Source: Erysipelotrichaceae bacterium (lineage in GTDB: Bacteria > Bacillota_I > Bacilli_A > Erysipelotrichales > Erysipelotrichaceae). Taken from it: a stretch of DNA of 64,000 bases. Below the pieces are notes generated by a model. The model saw nothing but the letters and a program-made list of their open reading frames with translations. It made no database searches and had not been told where the DNA came from. This document shows, piece after piece, positions 1 through 7,885 of the stretch. Numbering within the stretch: the stretch's first letter is position 1; each line of letters opens with the position of its first letter. Location of the stretch: contig JAFRLM010000022.1 of the NCBI GenBank assembly GCA_017431225.1, positions 62,001-126,000 of the forward strand. Direction: 5' to 3'. Both the position numbers and the translations under genes were made by a program.

Positions 1-1
1 C

Positions 2-244
2 AAGATCTTCCTCTGTGACGACGTCCTGGCGACGGTCGGCACGATCAATCTTGACTACCGCAGCCTGTATCTGAATTTCGAGAACGGCATCTGTCTCTAC
101 CGCTGTGACGCTTTAAAGGATATCCGCGCTGATTTCGAAAAGACCTTCGAAGTCTGCAAAAAGATCTCCTATGAGGATGCGCAAGTCGGCTACATCCGCG
201 AGTTTTTGCGTTCCGCTCTGCGGGTCATCGCTCCGGAAATGTAA
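2..244 (+). CDS. cls: Cardiolipin synthase, C-terminal fragment
   Basis: The last 80 codons of a gene cut by the window edge, ending at TAA 242-244. The fragment opens with KIFLCDD followed by TVGTINLDYRSLY, which is the typical end of the second HKD (phospholipase D) motif of bacterial cardiolipin synthases. The preceding His lies outside the window; the Lys and Asp are visible. The family joins two phosphatidylglycerol molecules into cardiolipin at the membrane. This short tail (about 45 residues after the motif) matches the usual C-terminus. The family assignment is firm; which Cls paralogue it is cannot be told. Confidence 0.85.
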   Translation, partial: KIFLCDDVLATVGTINLDYRSLYLNFENGICLYRCDALKDIRADFEKTFEVCKKISYEDAQVGYIREFLRSALRVIAPEM

Positions 245-297
245 AAAGCATTGTGCAATCGCTTAATAAACCAATAAAATGAAAATAAGGAAGGTTT

Positions 298-1425
298 ATG
301 AAAATGGAGAAAGAAATCATTGAAACAATGCCAAAACTCGGTTTCGGTCTGATGCGTCTCCCCCGTATCGATGAGAACACCATCGATGTCGAACAGACCA
401 AGGTGATGGTCGACCGTTTCCTGGCTGCCGGAATGAAGTATTTTGATACTGCATTCGTTTATCCGGGATCGGAAGACGCGATCCGCGAAGCACTGGTCAA
501 ACGTTATCCGCGTGAAAGCTATTACCTGGCAACAAAACTCAACAGCCGTGTCGCCAGCACTGCCGAAGAGGCAAAAGCGCAGTTTGAGGAAAGTCTGCGC
601 CGCACGGAGGCCGGTTATTTTGATTTCTACCTGCTGCACGCGATCGGCGAAGCCACACTGCCGAAATACGATGAGTTCAAGATCTGGGATTATGTCAAGG
701 AACTTAAGGCGGAAGGGAAGATCAAACACTATGGTTTCTCTTTCCACCACACCCCGGAGATCCTCGAACAGCTTCTGAACGAACATCCGGATGTGGAATT
801 CGTCCAGCTGCAGATCAACTATGCTGACTGGGAAAACCCGAACGTCAATTCCGGCAAGCTCTATGAGATCTGCCGCCGTCACAATAAACCGATCGTTGTC
901 ATGGAACCGGTCAAGGGCGGAACGCTCGCGAATCCGCCGCTCACTGTCCGCAAGATCCTCAACGAAGCGAATCCGGATGTCTCGCTGGCATCCTGGGCGA
1001 TCCGCTATGTCGCTTCCAAGCCGGGCATCCTCGTTGTCTTAAGCGGTATGTCCAATGTCGAGCAGATGGAAGACAACCTGTCCTTCATGAAAGACTTCAA
1101 ACCGCTGAGTGAGGAAGAAGAAAAGACGATCGAACGCGCTCAGAAGGTCTTCCGGTCGACTGACCAGATCCCCTGTACTGCCTGCCATTACTGCACACCG
1201 GGCTGCCCGATGCAGATCAATATCCCGGAGATCTTTGAGGCGATGAACCAGAACCTCGTCTTCGGCGAACCGGAGACAGCGAAGGAGATGTACGCGGAAG
1301 TCCTGAGTGAAGGCAGCGGCCGCGCCGCTGACTGTATCGGCTGCCTGCAATGCGAAGGCGCCTGCCCGCAGAAGATCGAGATCACTTCCTGGCTCCACCG
1401 GATCTCCGAATTCATGGGCGAATAG
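298..1425 (+). CDS. Aldo/keto reductase with C-terminal 4Fe-4S domain
   Basis: 375 residues. The N-terminal two thirds is an aldo/keto reductase barrel: LGFGLMRLP at the start, FDTAFVYPGSE with the catalytic-region Asp and Tyr, KLN, and a late QLQINYADWE strand. The C-terminal part carries two cysteine clusters, CTACHYCTPGCP (about residue 297) and CIGCLQCEGACP (about 345), typical of ferredoxin-like iron-sulfur centres in the COG1453 type of oxidoreductase. It probably reduces a carbonyl using NAD(P)H, with the clusters as an extra electron path; the substrate is unknown. The Shine-Dalgarno TAAGGAAGG (286-294) lies only 3 bases before ATG 298 but 9 before the in-frame ATG 304, so 304 is an equally good start. 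Single gene, closed by a terminator. Confidence 0.88.
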   Translation: MKMEKEIIETMPKLGFGLMRLPRIDENTIDVEQTKVMVDRFLAAGMKYFDTAFVYPGSEDAIREALVKRYPRESYYLATKLNSRVASTAEEAKAQFEESLRRTEAGYFDFYLLHAIGEATLPKYDEFKIWDYVKELKAEGKIKHYGFSFHHTPEILEQLLNEHPDVEFVQLQINYADWENPNVNSGKLYEICRRHNKPIVVMEPVKGGTLANPPLTVRKILNEANPDVSLASWAIRYVASKPGILVVLSGMSNVEQMEDNLSFMKDFKPLSEEEEKTIERAQKVFRSTDQIPCTACHYCTPGCPMQINIPEIFEAMNQNLVFGEPETAKEMYAEVLSEGSGRAADCIGCLQCEGACPQKIEITSWLHRISEFMGE

Positions 1426-1443
1426 GAAAAGCAATCAGATAAT

Positions 1444-1473
1444 AAAAAACGATCCCGCGGGATCGTTTTTTTT
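1444..1473. terminator. Bidirectional intrinsic terminator
   Basis: A perfect palindrome (CGATCC/GGATCG arms around CGCG) flanked by an A run at 1444-1449 and a T run at 1466-1473. It sits between two convergent genes (ends at 1425 and 1477), so it can serve both. Confidence 0.9.
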
Positions 1474-1476
1474 GTG

Positions 1477-3138
1477 TCAGTGTACCAGCACTGAGCCGCC
1501 GATGAACTCGCGGATCAGTGAGTTGTTGGGAACGGCGCTGTCATCTTCCATCGGTACGAACGCCTTCAGAAGGTTCAGCAGACGCTGGGCCTCGCCATAG
1601 GCCGGCGAATCGTCGCCGATCTGTTTCAGCAGTTTGGCCGCGTATTTCTTGGTGACAGCCGGTTCGTAGATACAGCAGGAATTGAAGTATTCGTCCGCCA
1701 GCTCGGTGTAGGGGAAGATGTTGACCTCTTCTCCGTCGCGTACGGATTTCCAGCGCAGCAGGGTATTCTCGGCGCTGTGGTCACGGAACTGATGGTCACG
1801 GATGATACGGCGCAGACAGCGCAGGTCGGAATTCGGGATACGGTTGTAGATATCGATACGGACCTGGATCAGCGGGCTGACATAGATCTTGAATTTCTCA
1901 TTATCGTCGATGCCTTCGGTCAGTTTCGGGTTCAGTCCGTGGATCCCCTCGATCACGATCGGCTGGCTGGAGTCGATCGTCGTGATCCGCTGTCCGAAGA
2001 CCTTGCGGTGCTGAATGAAATCGAAAGTCGGCAGGTCGACCTTTTTGCCGCGCAGAAGATCATTCATATTGGATGCGAAGAGCTCTGTGTCAACGGCACG
2101 GATGCTTTCCCAGTCCTTCTCTCCGTTTTCCAGGACCGGACTGTCTTCATCGTTGAAGAAATAGTCGTCTGTCCCCAGATACAGCGGACGCAGGCCGATG
2201 ACTCTTAACTGGATGCACAGACGCTTGGCAAAACTCGTTTTTCCCGAGGAGGAGGGACCGGCGATCAGAATGATACGCTTGTTCTGGATCTTGATCGCCT
2301 GGGCGATCTCCGCGATCCTTTTTTCATGCAGAGCCTCCGACATCAGGATCAGATCCTCACTGCCGCCGGCTTTGATCCTGTCATTGAGATCACAGGCGTA
2401 ATGGACGCCCATGATACGGTCCCAGCGGGTCGCTTCCGAGAAAGCGTTATAGATCAGCGGCTGTTCCTCGAACGGCGGGATCTTTCCCTGTTTGCGGGTG
2501 GAAGGATAGCGCAGGATGATCGCGTTCTTATAGTGGACGCATTCAAAGGACTGCAGATAACCCGTTGAGGGGACCATTGGCACATAGAAAGACTGTTCTT
2601 CCTCTTCGAGCTGACAGATATAGGCGGAATCGACTTCCTCGGAACTGAGAACGAGCTGCAGCTGTTCCTCATGTCCCTGTTTCTTCAGGAAGGCGATCAG
2701 TTCCTCACGTCCGACCTTGCGGCAGGAGACGGGCAGGTCAAGCGCGACCAGCTCCTTCATCCGGGCGGTGATCTTCTCAATGTCTTCTTCTGAAACAGTG
2801 ACCTTGCGCAGCTTGGTCAGAAAACCGCTGCTGAGTGTATTGGCGATACGCACCGGGATATCGGTCCCGAGAACGTCATGAACAGCCTTGATGTAAAGAA
2901 AACAAAGGGAGGTCTGATAGACCGTTGAGGCGTAGGAATCCGAAAGACCGTAGAGCGTGATCTTGTCTCCGTCTGCGCAGATGTCACTCAGCGCCAGATT
3001 ATGATTGCGGATACGGCAGGAATAGACATTTTCCGGTATCTTTCCCAGTGTATCCTTCACCAGCTGTTCAATGCTGGTGTTTTCGCGAAACACGCATTCG
3101 CACAGGAGCGTGTTGTCCTGATTGTAGATATGGATCAT
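1477..3138 (-). CDS. TGS-domain nucleoside kinase (uridine kinase-like)
   Basis: 553 residues. The N-terminus (about 1-60) has the features of a TGS domain and is followed by a ThrRS-editing-like region to about residue 230. From about residue 285 there is a P-loop kinase domain with GPSSSGKTSFAKRL (Walker A), then LGTDDYF and IEGIHGLNP, as in uridine kinase/phosphoribulokinase proteins. Proteins of this layout are annotated as nucleoside kinases in Bacillota; phosphorylation of uridine/cytidine is the best guess. The start is supported by AGAGGAAAT 8 bases upstream. It stands alone, convergent with the aldo/keto reductase. The TGS domain is of interest because thrS in this window lacks one. 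Confidence 0.85.
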   Translation of the reverse strand: MIHIYNQDNTLLCECVFRENTSIEQLVKDTLGKIPENVYSCRIRNHNLALSDICADGDKITLYGLSDSYASTVYQTSLCFLYIKAVHDVLGTDIPVRIANTLSSGFLTKLRKVTVSEEDIEKITARMKELVALDLPVSCRKVGREELIAFLKKQGHEEQLQLVLSSEEVDSAYICQLEEEEQSFYVPMVPSTGYLQSFECVHYKNAIILRYPSTRKQGKIPPFEEQPLIYNAFSEATRWDRIMGVHYACDLNDRIKAGGSEDLILMSEALHEKRIAEIAQAIKIQNKRIILIAGPSSSGKTSFAKRLCIQLRVIGLRPLYLGTDDYFFNDEDSPVLENGEKDWESIRAVDTELFASNMNDLLRGKKVDLPTFDFIQHRKVFGQRITTIDSSQPIVIEGIHGLNPKLTEGIDDNEKFKIYVSPLIQVRIDIYNRIPNSDLRCLRRIIRDHQFRDHSAENTLLRWKSVRDGEEVNIFPYTELADEYFNSCCIYEPAVTKKYAAKLLKQIGDDSPAYGEAQRLLNLLKAFVPMEDDSAVPNNSLIREFIGGSVLVH

Positions 3139-3219
3139 ATTGGTATTTCCTCTTTAGAAGAATTATTATACCTCTAAAACAGCTGTTTAAACAAGTTGTC
3201 TCCCACGGCCGCTTTGTCA

Positions 3220-3228
3220 TGATAGAAT
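3220..3228 (+). promoter_or_regulatory. Extended -10 promoter
   Basis: TGATAGAAT: the TG of an extended -10 followed by TAGAAT (3223-3228), 25 bases before the dehydrogenase ATG. No good -35 at standard spacing. AGCGAGGATTAG lies downstream as ribosome site. Confidence 0.5.
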
Positions 3229-3253
3229 GAAAAAAAGAAGCGAGGATTAGAAG

Positions 3254-4201
3254 ATGAAGATCGTTTTACTTGAACCACTCGGCATTTCACCGGAACGTCT
3301 GGCGGAACTCAAAAAGCCGTTCGAAGAAGAAGGACACTGCTTTGCCGACTATGCGCGCAGCACCGATCCCGAAGTCCTGAAACAGGAAGCCGCGGACGCG
3401 GATGCGGTCATCCTGGCTAACATGCCGTTCAAGGGTGAAGTCATTGAAGCCTGCAACAATCTGAAATACATCGACATCGCCTTTACCGGCGTGGATCATG
3501 TCGACCTGAAGGCTGCTGCTGCCAAGAATATCGCTGTCAGCAACGCCAGCGGCTATTCCACCGAGGCTGTCGCGGAACTCAGCGTCGGCTTAACGCTCAA
3601 CCTTCTGCGTTTCGTCAAGGAAACAGAAGCACGCTGCCGTAATGAAGGCGATAAGAGCGGTTACATGGGAAGCGAGATCAAGGGCAAGACTGTCGGTATC
3701 ATCGGTCTCGGCAACATAGGCGGACGCTCCGCTGAACTCTTCCATGCCTTCGGCGCGGAAGTCCTGGCTTACAGCCGTTCCTTCCATGCGAATGCTGCGG
3801 AATACGTCAAACAGGTCAGCCTGGACGAACTGCTCGCCAACTCCGATATCGTTGTTCTGCACTGCCCGATCAACGATCAGTCCCGCGGTCTGATCAATAA
3901 GGAAAACATCGCCAAGATGAAAGACGGTGCGATCCTGATCAATGCCGCCAGAGGCCCGGTCGTTGTTGACCAGGATCTCTACGACGCTCTTGAAAGTGGA
4001 AAACTGGCCGGTGCCGGACTGGATGTCTTCGATAAGGAACCGCCGCTCCCGGCAGATCATCTGCTGCTCAAGGCAAAGAACACGATCGTTGTCCCACATA
4101 TCGGTTTCTTCACCAAGGAAGCGATGGCGATCCGCGCGGATATCGTATTTGACAATCTGCGCAGCTGGCTGGACGGCGACCACAAGAACAAAGTCCTGTA
4201 A
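3254..4201 (+). CDS. D-2-hydroxyacid dehydrogenase (NAD-dependent)
   Basis: 315 residues, normal length. The substrate domain is split around a Rossmann fold with GIIGLGNIGG (about 155-164). The catalytic triad of the family is visible: Arg in NAARGPVV (about 231), Glu in DVFDKEPP (about 261) and His in VPHIGFF (about 280). The family interconverts D-2-hydroxyacids and 2-oxoacids with NAD(P)H (glycerate, lactate, phosphoglycerate and others). No ACT domain is present, so it is not a long-type SerA. The precise substrate cannot be read from sequence. Transcribed alone, with its own promoter and a terminator. Confidence 0.9.
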   Translation: MKIVLLEPLGISPERLAELKKPFEEEGHCFADYARSTDPEVLKQEAADADAVILANMPFKGEVIEACNNLKYIDIAFTGVDHVDLKAAAAKNIAVSNASGYSTEAVAELSVGLTLNLLRFVKETEARCRNEGDKSGYMGSEIKGKTVGIIGLGNIGGRSAELFHAFGAEVLAYSRSFHANAAEYVKQVSLDELLANSDIVVLHCPINDQSRGLINKENIAKMKDGAILINAARGPVVVDQDLYDALESGKLAGAGLDVFDKEPPLPADHLLLKAKNTIVVPHIGFFTKEAMAIRADIVFDNLRSWLDGDHKNKVL

Positions 4202-4219
4202 GAACATCATCAAATTCAG

Positions 4220-4245
4220 AAAAGAGCGCAAGCTCTTTTCTTTTT
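4220..4245 (+). terminator. Intrinsic terminator
   Basis: Stem AAAAGAGC / GCTCTTTT with GCAA loop followed by CTTTTT, 19 bases after the dehydrogenase stop. Confidence 0.85.
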
Positions 4246-4262
4246 GCGTTTTCGGCAAACTG

Positions 4263-4271
4263 TGGTATAAA
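4263..4271 (+). promoter_or_regulatory. Extended -10 promoter close to LCP start
   Basis: TGGTATAAA (TG-N-TATAAA). The predicted transcription start is about 4278, only about 3 bases before ATG 4281, so the GAAGGGA stretch at 4272-4278 would be largely outside the mRNA. Confidence 0.5.
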
Positions 4272-4280
4272 GAAGGGAAC

Positions 4281-5810
4281 ATGACAGAAGAAGAACTCGA
4301 ACAGCAGATCAAACAGATGGAAAGAGCTGAATTCGAGGCGGATACCCGCTTCGTGATCCGGGTCACCTGGTTTTTCATGACTCTGGCAGCCGTGATCTTT
4401 TTCATTATTTTCGTCACTTTCGGCGTCTTCCCGCTGCTCTGGTGTCTGGGCGCGGGCTTTTTCCTGTTCATCCTGATCCTGTTCTCGCTGAAGCGTTCCT
4501 TCCGCCGCCGGCCGGGCACGTTTCCGGGCGTTCTCAATATCCTGCTCACGGTCTTTCTGATCGTCTGCTCGGTCTATCTGCCGGTGCTCAACGGACGTAT
4601 CCACGGTCTTTTCTCACAGTCACAGAAGACGGTGATCGGCTTTTACGCCCTGAAAGAGGATTACCGTGCCGGACACGGCTATACGCCGCTGCCTTCCTAT
4701 GAGATAAAGGATCTGCAGGAAGAGATCTTCCTGACCCAGAACGATGTGACTCCGGAAGTCGTGCAGCAGGGGATCGAAGCGATGCGTAAGGAGACCGGGC
4801 TTGGCGAAACGGAGACCCTGGAGCTCTCCAGCCTTGAAAAAGCGGTCAATGCCTTCTATTCCGACCGCGGTCAGGTCCTTGTCCTGAATGAAGCCTATGT
4901 GCCGCTGATCGCTGAAAGCGAGGCTTTTGCGGATTTTAACGATGCGGCTCAGCTGATCTACAGTGTGTCCGTAGAAGCGGAACCGATCACCGGCGGAACG
5001 GCGGATATGGACAGAAACAGTTTCTCGGTCTATCTGGCCGGTTCCGATACCCGCAGCGGTCTTCTGAGCACTGCCGGCCGATTTGATGTCAACATGCTGA
5101 TCAACGTGAATCCGCAGACAAAAAGAGTGCTGATCGTCTCGATCCCGCGTGACCTCTATGTGCCCAACCCCTGTCTGGGGCAGGAGAAGGATAAGCTGAC
5201 CCATCTCGGCATCTACGGCATTGACAATACGATGAATGAGCTCGAGGCGCTTTTCGGCACAGAGATCGATAACTATATGATCGTGAACTTCAATTCCTTC
5301 AAGAAGATCGTCGACAGTCTGGGCGGGATCGAGGTCGATAATCCCTATGCCTTCGAGGCGACTGAAGCCGGCGTCCCGACAGGCTACTATTTTGAAGAGG
5401 GGATGCTGACACTGAATGGTGACGAGGCGCTGGCTTTTGTCCGCGAGCGCTACACACTGCCGGACGGCGACTTTGGCAGAAACATGCACCAGACTCTGGT
5501 ACTGAACGCGATCCTGGACAAGATGATGTCTTCTGCTGTTCTCGTCAAGGCAGACCGTCTTCTGCGTGAGCTGCAGGGTTCTTTCCTGACGAATGTGGCG
5601 GTAAAGGAGATGTACGGTCTGATCCGCATGCAGTTAGGCTCATCCGCCTCCTGGCAGATCGATACGGTCCGTCTGAGCGGGGAAGTCGGCACGGCGTACT
5701 GTGCCTCCGGCGAGAGCAATCTTTCGGTCGTTTTCCCGGATTATGATACAATCACAGATGTCGCGGCTGAGATCGCCGCGTTAAAAGCCGGAGAACCGGC
5801 CAATAAATGA
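4281..5810 (+). CDS. LytR-CpsA-Psr (LCP) family wall polymer ligase
   Basis: 509 residues from ATG 4281; the open frame extends upstream but that part is not conserved-looking. A charged cytoplasmic N-terminus is followed by two adjacent membrane helices (about 24-68) and a third (about 80-100). A large extracellular part contains the LCP catalytic domain: FSVYLAGSDTR (about 250), NVNPQTKRVLIVSIPRDLYV, KLTHLGIYG, FNSFKKIVDSLGGIEVDNP and FVRERYTLPDGDFGR. The conserved Asp and Arg residues that bind the polyprenyl-pyrophosphate are present. LCP enzymes transfer teichoic acid or capsule-type polymers from lipid carrier to peptidoglycan. The downstream exporter gene starts 8 bases later, so the two are probably co-transcribed. 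Confidence 0.9.
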   Translation: MTEEELEQQIKQMERAEFEADTRFVIRVTWFFMTLAAVIFFIIFVTFGVFPLLWCLGAGFFLFILILFSLKRSFRRRPGTFPGVLNILLTVFLIVCSVYLPVLNGRIHGLFSQSQKTVIGFYALKEDYRAGHGYTPLPSYEIKDLQEEIFLTQNDVTPEVVQQGIEAMRKETGLGETETLELSSLEKAVNAFYSDRGQVLVLNEAYVPLIAESEAFADFNDAAQLIYSVSVEAEPITGGTADMDRNSFSVYLAGSDTRSGLLSTAGRFDVNMLINVNPQTKRVLIVSIPRDLYVPNPCLGQEKDKLTHLGIYGIDNTMNELEALFGTEIDNYMIVNFNSFKKIVDSLGGIEVDNPYAFEATEAGVPTGYYFEEGMLTLNGDEALAFVRERYTLPDGDFGRNMHQTLVLNAILDKMMSSAVLVKADRLLRELQGSFLTNVAVKEMYGLIRMQLGSSASWQIDTVRLSGEVGTAYCASGESNLSVVFPDYDTITDVAAEIAALKAGEPANK

Positions 5811-5817
5811 GGTAACA

Positions 5818-6675
5818 ATGTTGGATTTACTGATAGATGCACTGCTTGACTGTTTAAAGATCCTGCCGTTTCTGTTTGCGGCGTATCTTTTTATGGAGTT
5901 CCTGGAACAGAAGACGGAAGACGGAGCAGGGGAGCTGACCCGCCGGGCAGGAAAGCTTGGTCCGTTTATCGGCGGACTTCTGGGGATCATTCCCCAGTGC
6001 GGTTTCTCTTCCGCCGCGTCAAATCTTTTTGCGGGAAGAGTCATCAGTTTCGGAACGCTACTGGCAGTCTATCTGTCGACAAGCGATGAGATGCTGCCGC
6101 TGTTTCTTTCCCATGGACTGCCATTGAGCCGGATCCTTCCGATCCTGTTTCTCAAAGCGGTGGTGGCGATGTCTGCCGGTTTTCTGGCAGACGCGATCCT
6201 TTCTTTGAAACGCAACCGGGATGAATCCTTCCGGATCGAGGAGCTCTGTGAACAGGAACACTGTCACTGCGAAGAGGATGGAAATATCCTCAAGGCCGCG
6301 TTTGTGCATACGCTGAAGATCATCTCCTTCGTCTTTGTGATCACCCTGATCCTGAACTTCCTTGTCGAGACAGTAGGCGAGGAAACGATCGCCTCTTTCC
6401 TGAGCGACCGGCTGATCCTTGGGCATTTGCTGGCAGCGCTGGTCGGTCTGATCCCGAACTGCGCCGCGTCGATCGTTATCAGTGAGCTGTATCTGCAGTC
6501 TTTGATCTCCTTCGGCATGGCGATGAGCGGTCTCTTTGTCAGCGCCGGCGTCGGTCTGCTGGTCCTGTTCCGGGTCAATCATCACCGTAAGGAAAACCTG
6601 CAGGTCGTGCTTACGCTTTACGCCGTCGGGGCTGCCGCAGGCATCCTTTTTGACCTTCTGGGGATCGTGATCTGA
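5818..6675 (+). CDS. Putative manganese/heavy-metal exporter (ArsP_2-like)
   Basis: 285 residues with about 8-10 hydrophobic segments in two similar halves. Each half has a signature loop: GIIPQCGFSSAASNLFAG (about 58-75) and GLIPNCAASIVISELY (about 205-220). Between them lies a His/Cys/acidic stretch, CEQEHCHCEED (about 144), suited to metal binding in the cytoplasm. This fits the 'putative manganese transporter / 10TM heavy-metal exporter' family (PF11449). The metal is unproven. Its ribosome site GAGG overlaps the end of the LCP gene, so translation is likely coupled. Confidence 0.78.
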   Translation: MLDLLIDALLDCLKILPFLFAAYLFMEFLEQKTEDGAGELTRRAGKLGPFIGGLLGIIPQCGFSSAASNLFAGRVISFGTLLAVYLSTSDEMLPLFLSHGLPLSRILPILFLKAVVAMSAGFLADAILSLKRNRDESFRIEELCEQEHCHCEEDGNILKAAFVHTLKIISFVFVITLILNFLVETVGEETIASFLSDRLILGHLLAALVGLIPNCAASIVISELYLQSLISFGMAMSGLFVSAGVGLLVLFRVNHHRKENLQVVLTLYAVGAAAGILFDLLGIVI

Positions 6676-6742
6676 GCGTGATCCGCTGCTTCTTTTCCTC
6701 TTGAAAAGAAGCATGAAAACGACTGAAAAACTGAACTGTATG

Positions 6743-6789
6743 AAGTTGAAGAAATCCGCTTAAAATGGACATTTCTTCAACTTTTCTTT
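6743..6789 (+). terminator. Intrinsic terminator
   Basis: A perfect 13-bp stem (6743-6755 with 6771-6783, arms AAGTTGAAGAAAT / ATTTCTTCAACTT), 15-base loop, then TTCTTTT. A separate perfect 10-bp hairpin (6688-6697 with 6703-6712) lies just before it but lacks a T tract. Confidence 0.8.
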
Positions 6790-6890
6790 TCGAAAACGAT
6801 TACGTCTTGAAAATGGAAAATATTACATCCAAAATGTCGTTTATTTTCATAAAATTTCATCACTTGAACACAAATGTAAGTACAAGCGCA

Positions 6891-6899
6891 TGTTACAAT
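6891..6899 (+). promoter_or_regulatory. Extended -10 promoter of carD-like gene
   Basis: TGTTACAAT (TG-N-TACAAT), 21 bases before ATG 6921, with AAGGAA between as ribosome site. No convincing -35. Confidence 0.45.
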
Positions 6900-6920
6900 G
6901 TTAACAAGGAATAACTCTGT

Positions 6921-7436
6921 ATGTTTAATATTCACGAAGTCGTCATGCATAATACTCTTGGTATTTGTGAGGTCCGGGGAATTGAGCATAGATCAGTTGT
7001 CGGCAGACCTGCAAAAGAGTATTACATTCTCCATTCTCTCTACGATGAGGACAACACTGCGTTTGTGCCGGTAGAAGGTTGCGAACGTCTCATGCGTTTT
7101 CCTATGCAGAAAACGGAGATCATTGAGCTGATCGAAGAAATGCCTAACCTGTGCTCGAAATGGATCGATGAGACCAGAGCACGCAAGGACAGCTACACAC
7201 AGACGATCCGCGAAGGAAATCCGCACAAGCTGGTAGCGATGATCCGTTCGCTTTATCTCAAGGATGAAGAGCGAAAAAAGATCGGAAAACGTATCAATGA
7301 CGCTGATGCCCGTCAGCAGGCACAGGCGATCAAGATCCTTCATCAGGAAATGGCCTATGGGCTCGGCATCGGGGTAGACGAAGTTCCGGACGCAATACAC
7401 GTTTTCCTGGAACAAAGTCAGAAGAGAGTTGCTTAA
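6921..7436 (+). CDS. CarD family transcriptional regulator
   Basis: 171 residues, the usual length. The N-terminal RNA-polymerase-interacting Tudor-like domain is recognisable: FNIHEVVMHNTLGICEV, EYYILHSLYDEDNTAFVPVE (about 1-60). The C-terminal helical DNA-binding part follows, with a final DARQQAQAIKILHQEMAYGLG helix. CarD-type proteins bind the RNA polymerase beta subunit and stabilise open promoter complexes, often for stress or rRNA control. Single gene with its own promoter. The link to any neighbour is not evident. Confidence 0.88.
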   Translation: MFNIHEVVMHNTLGICEVRGIEHRSVVGRPAKEYYILHSLYDEDNTAFVPVEGCERLMRFPMQKTEIIELIEEMPNLCSKWIDETRARKDSYTQTIREGNPHKLVAMIRSLYLKDEERKKIGKRINDADARQQAQAIKILHQEMAYGLGIGVDEVPDAIHVFLEQSQKRVA

Positions 7437-7440
7437 AGTA

Positions 7441-7535
7441 AAAAACGAACGGGGGTACAAATAGAAATTATTCGTAATGCCTGCTGTTCGTTTCTATTCA
7501 AAGAGCTTCTCGGCCCGCCGAAAGAGAGATAAGGG
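7441..7535 (+). other. Structured 3' region after carD, possible small RNA
   Basis: No coding signal. The arms AAACGAAC (7443-7450) and GTTCGTTT (7486-7493) can pair, and CTT-C-TCGG / CCGAAAG around 7506-7523 forms a second small hairpin. It runs into the terminator at 7536. It is either the carD 3' untranslated region or a separate small RNA; no known RNA family was recognised. Confidence 0.3.
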
Positions 7536-7581
7536 AAAAGCTACCGGAAGAGATCATTCCGGGAATGCTTTTTCTTTTTTT
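7536..7581 (+). terminator. Intrinsic terminator
   Basis: AAAAGC / GCTTTTT outer pairs and CCGGAA / TTCCGG inner pairs (7544-7549 with 7557-7562), followed by CTTTTTTT. Confidence 0.75.
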
Positions 7582-7679
7582 ATTTCTGGTGGATATGAAG
7601 TCATGTAAGCATTAAATACAACGATGAGTTAGTCGATGTCGTTAGGATAAACACAAAGATAGGCGCTCCGCCGGCGCTA

Positions 7680-7708
7680 TTGCGGGCTGAAAGGGCAGGA
7701 ATTATAAT
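7680..7708 (+). promoter_or_regulatory. Promoter of the four-carbon acid sugar operon leader
   Basis: TTGCGG (7680-7685), 17-base spacer, perfect TATAAT (7703-7708). Transcription start predicted near 7715, giving a leader of about 170 bases before pdxA2. From 7582 to 7679 I see no further feature. Confidence 0.6.
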
Positions 7709-7714
7709 ATAAGC

Positions 7715-7857
7715 AGAAATATAAGTAGAAATTTATATTTCACAAAAGAAACATCATCCAGAAACGCTCGTACCATCTTCCAGTACCATTCGCACCATCT
7801 TCAGCACCAATTCCATCGATCCAAACAATCACATCAGAATTGGTTTTTTTGTTTTTT
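7715..7857 (+). promoter_or_regulatory. Leader with conditional-looking terminator upstream of pdxA2
   Basis: The leader ends in a strong intrinsic terminator: ACCAATTC (7806-7813) pairs with GAATTGGT (7837-7844), followed by TTTTTT G TTTTTTT. It lies between the promoter and the first gene of the operon, so full-length transcription requires read-through. Just upstream is an imperfect tandem repeat, ACCATCTTCCAGTACCA (7772-7788) and ACCATCTTCAGCACCA (7794-7809). The second copy overlaps the terminator's 5' arm. ACCATTC (7785-7791) resembles that arm and could compete for pairing. A protein- or ligand-controlled attenuator is inferred. A stand-alone RNA of about 140 bases is the alternative. 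Confidence 0.55.
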
Positions 7858-7885
7858 TGGATCTGTCAAAAGGAGGAGACCACAA

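Noticed and set aside
3942-4280. Upstream extension of the LCP gene
   Set aside because: It overlaps the dehydrogenase and its terminator in another frame; the protein from ATG 4281 is a complete LCP.
6688-6712. Perfect 10-bp hairpin as a terminator
   Set aside because: No T tract follows on either strand; the hairpin at 6743 is the better terminator.
7772-7809. Start of a CRISPR or satellite repeat
   Set aside because: Only two imperfect short copies, no spacers of uniform length, no cas genes.
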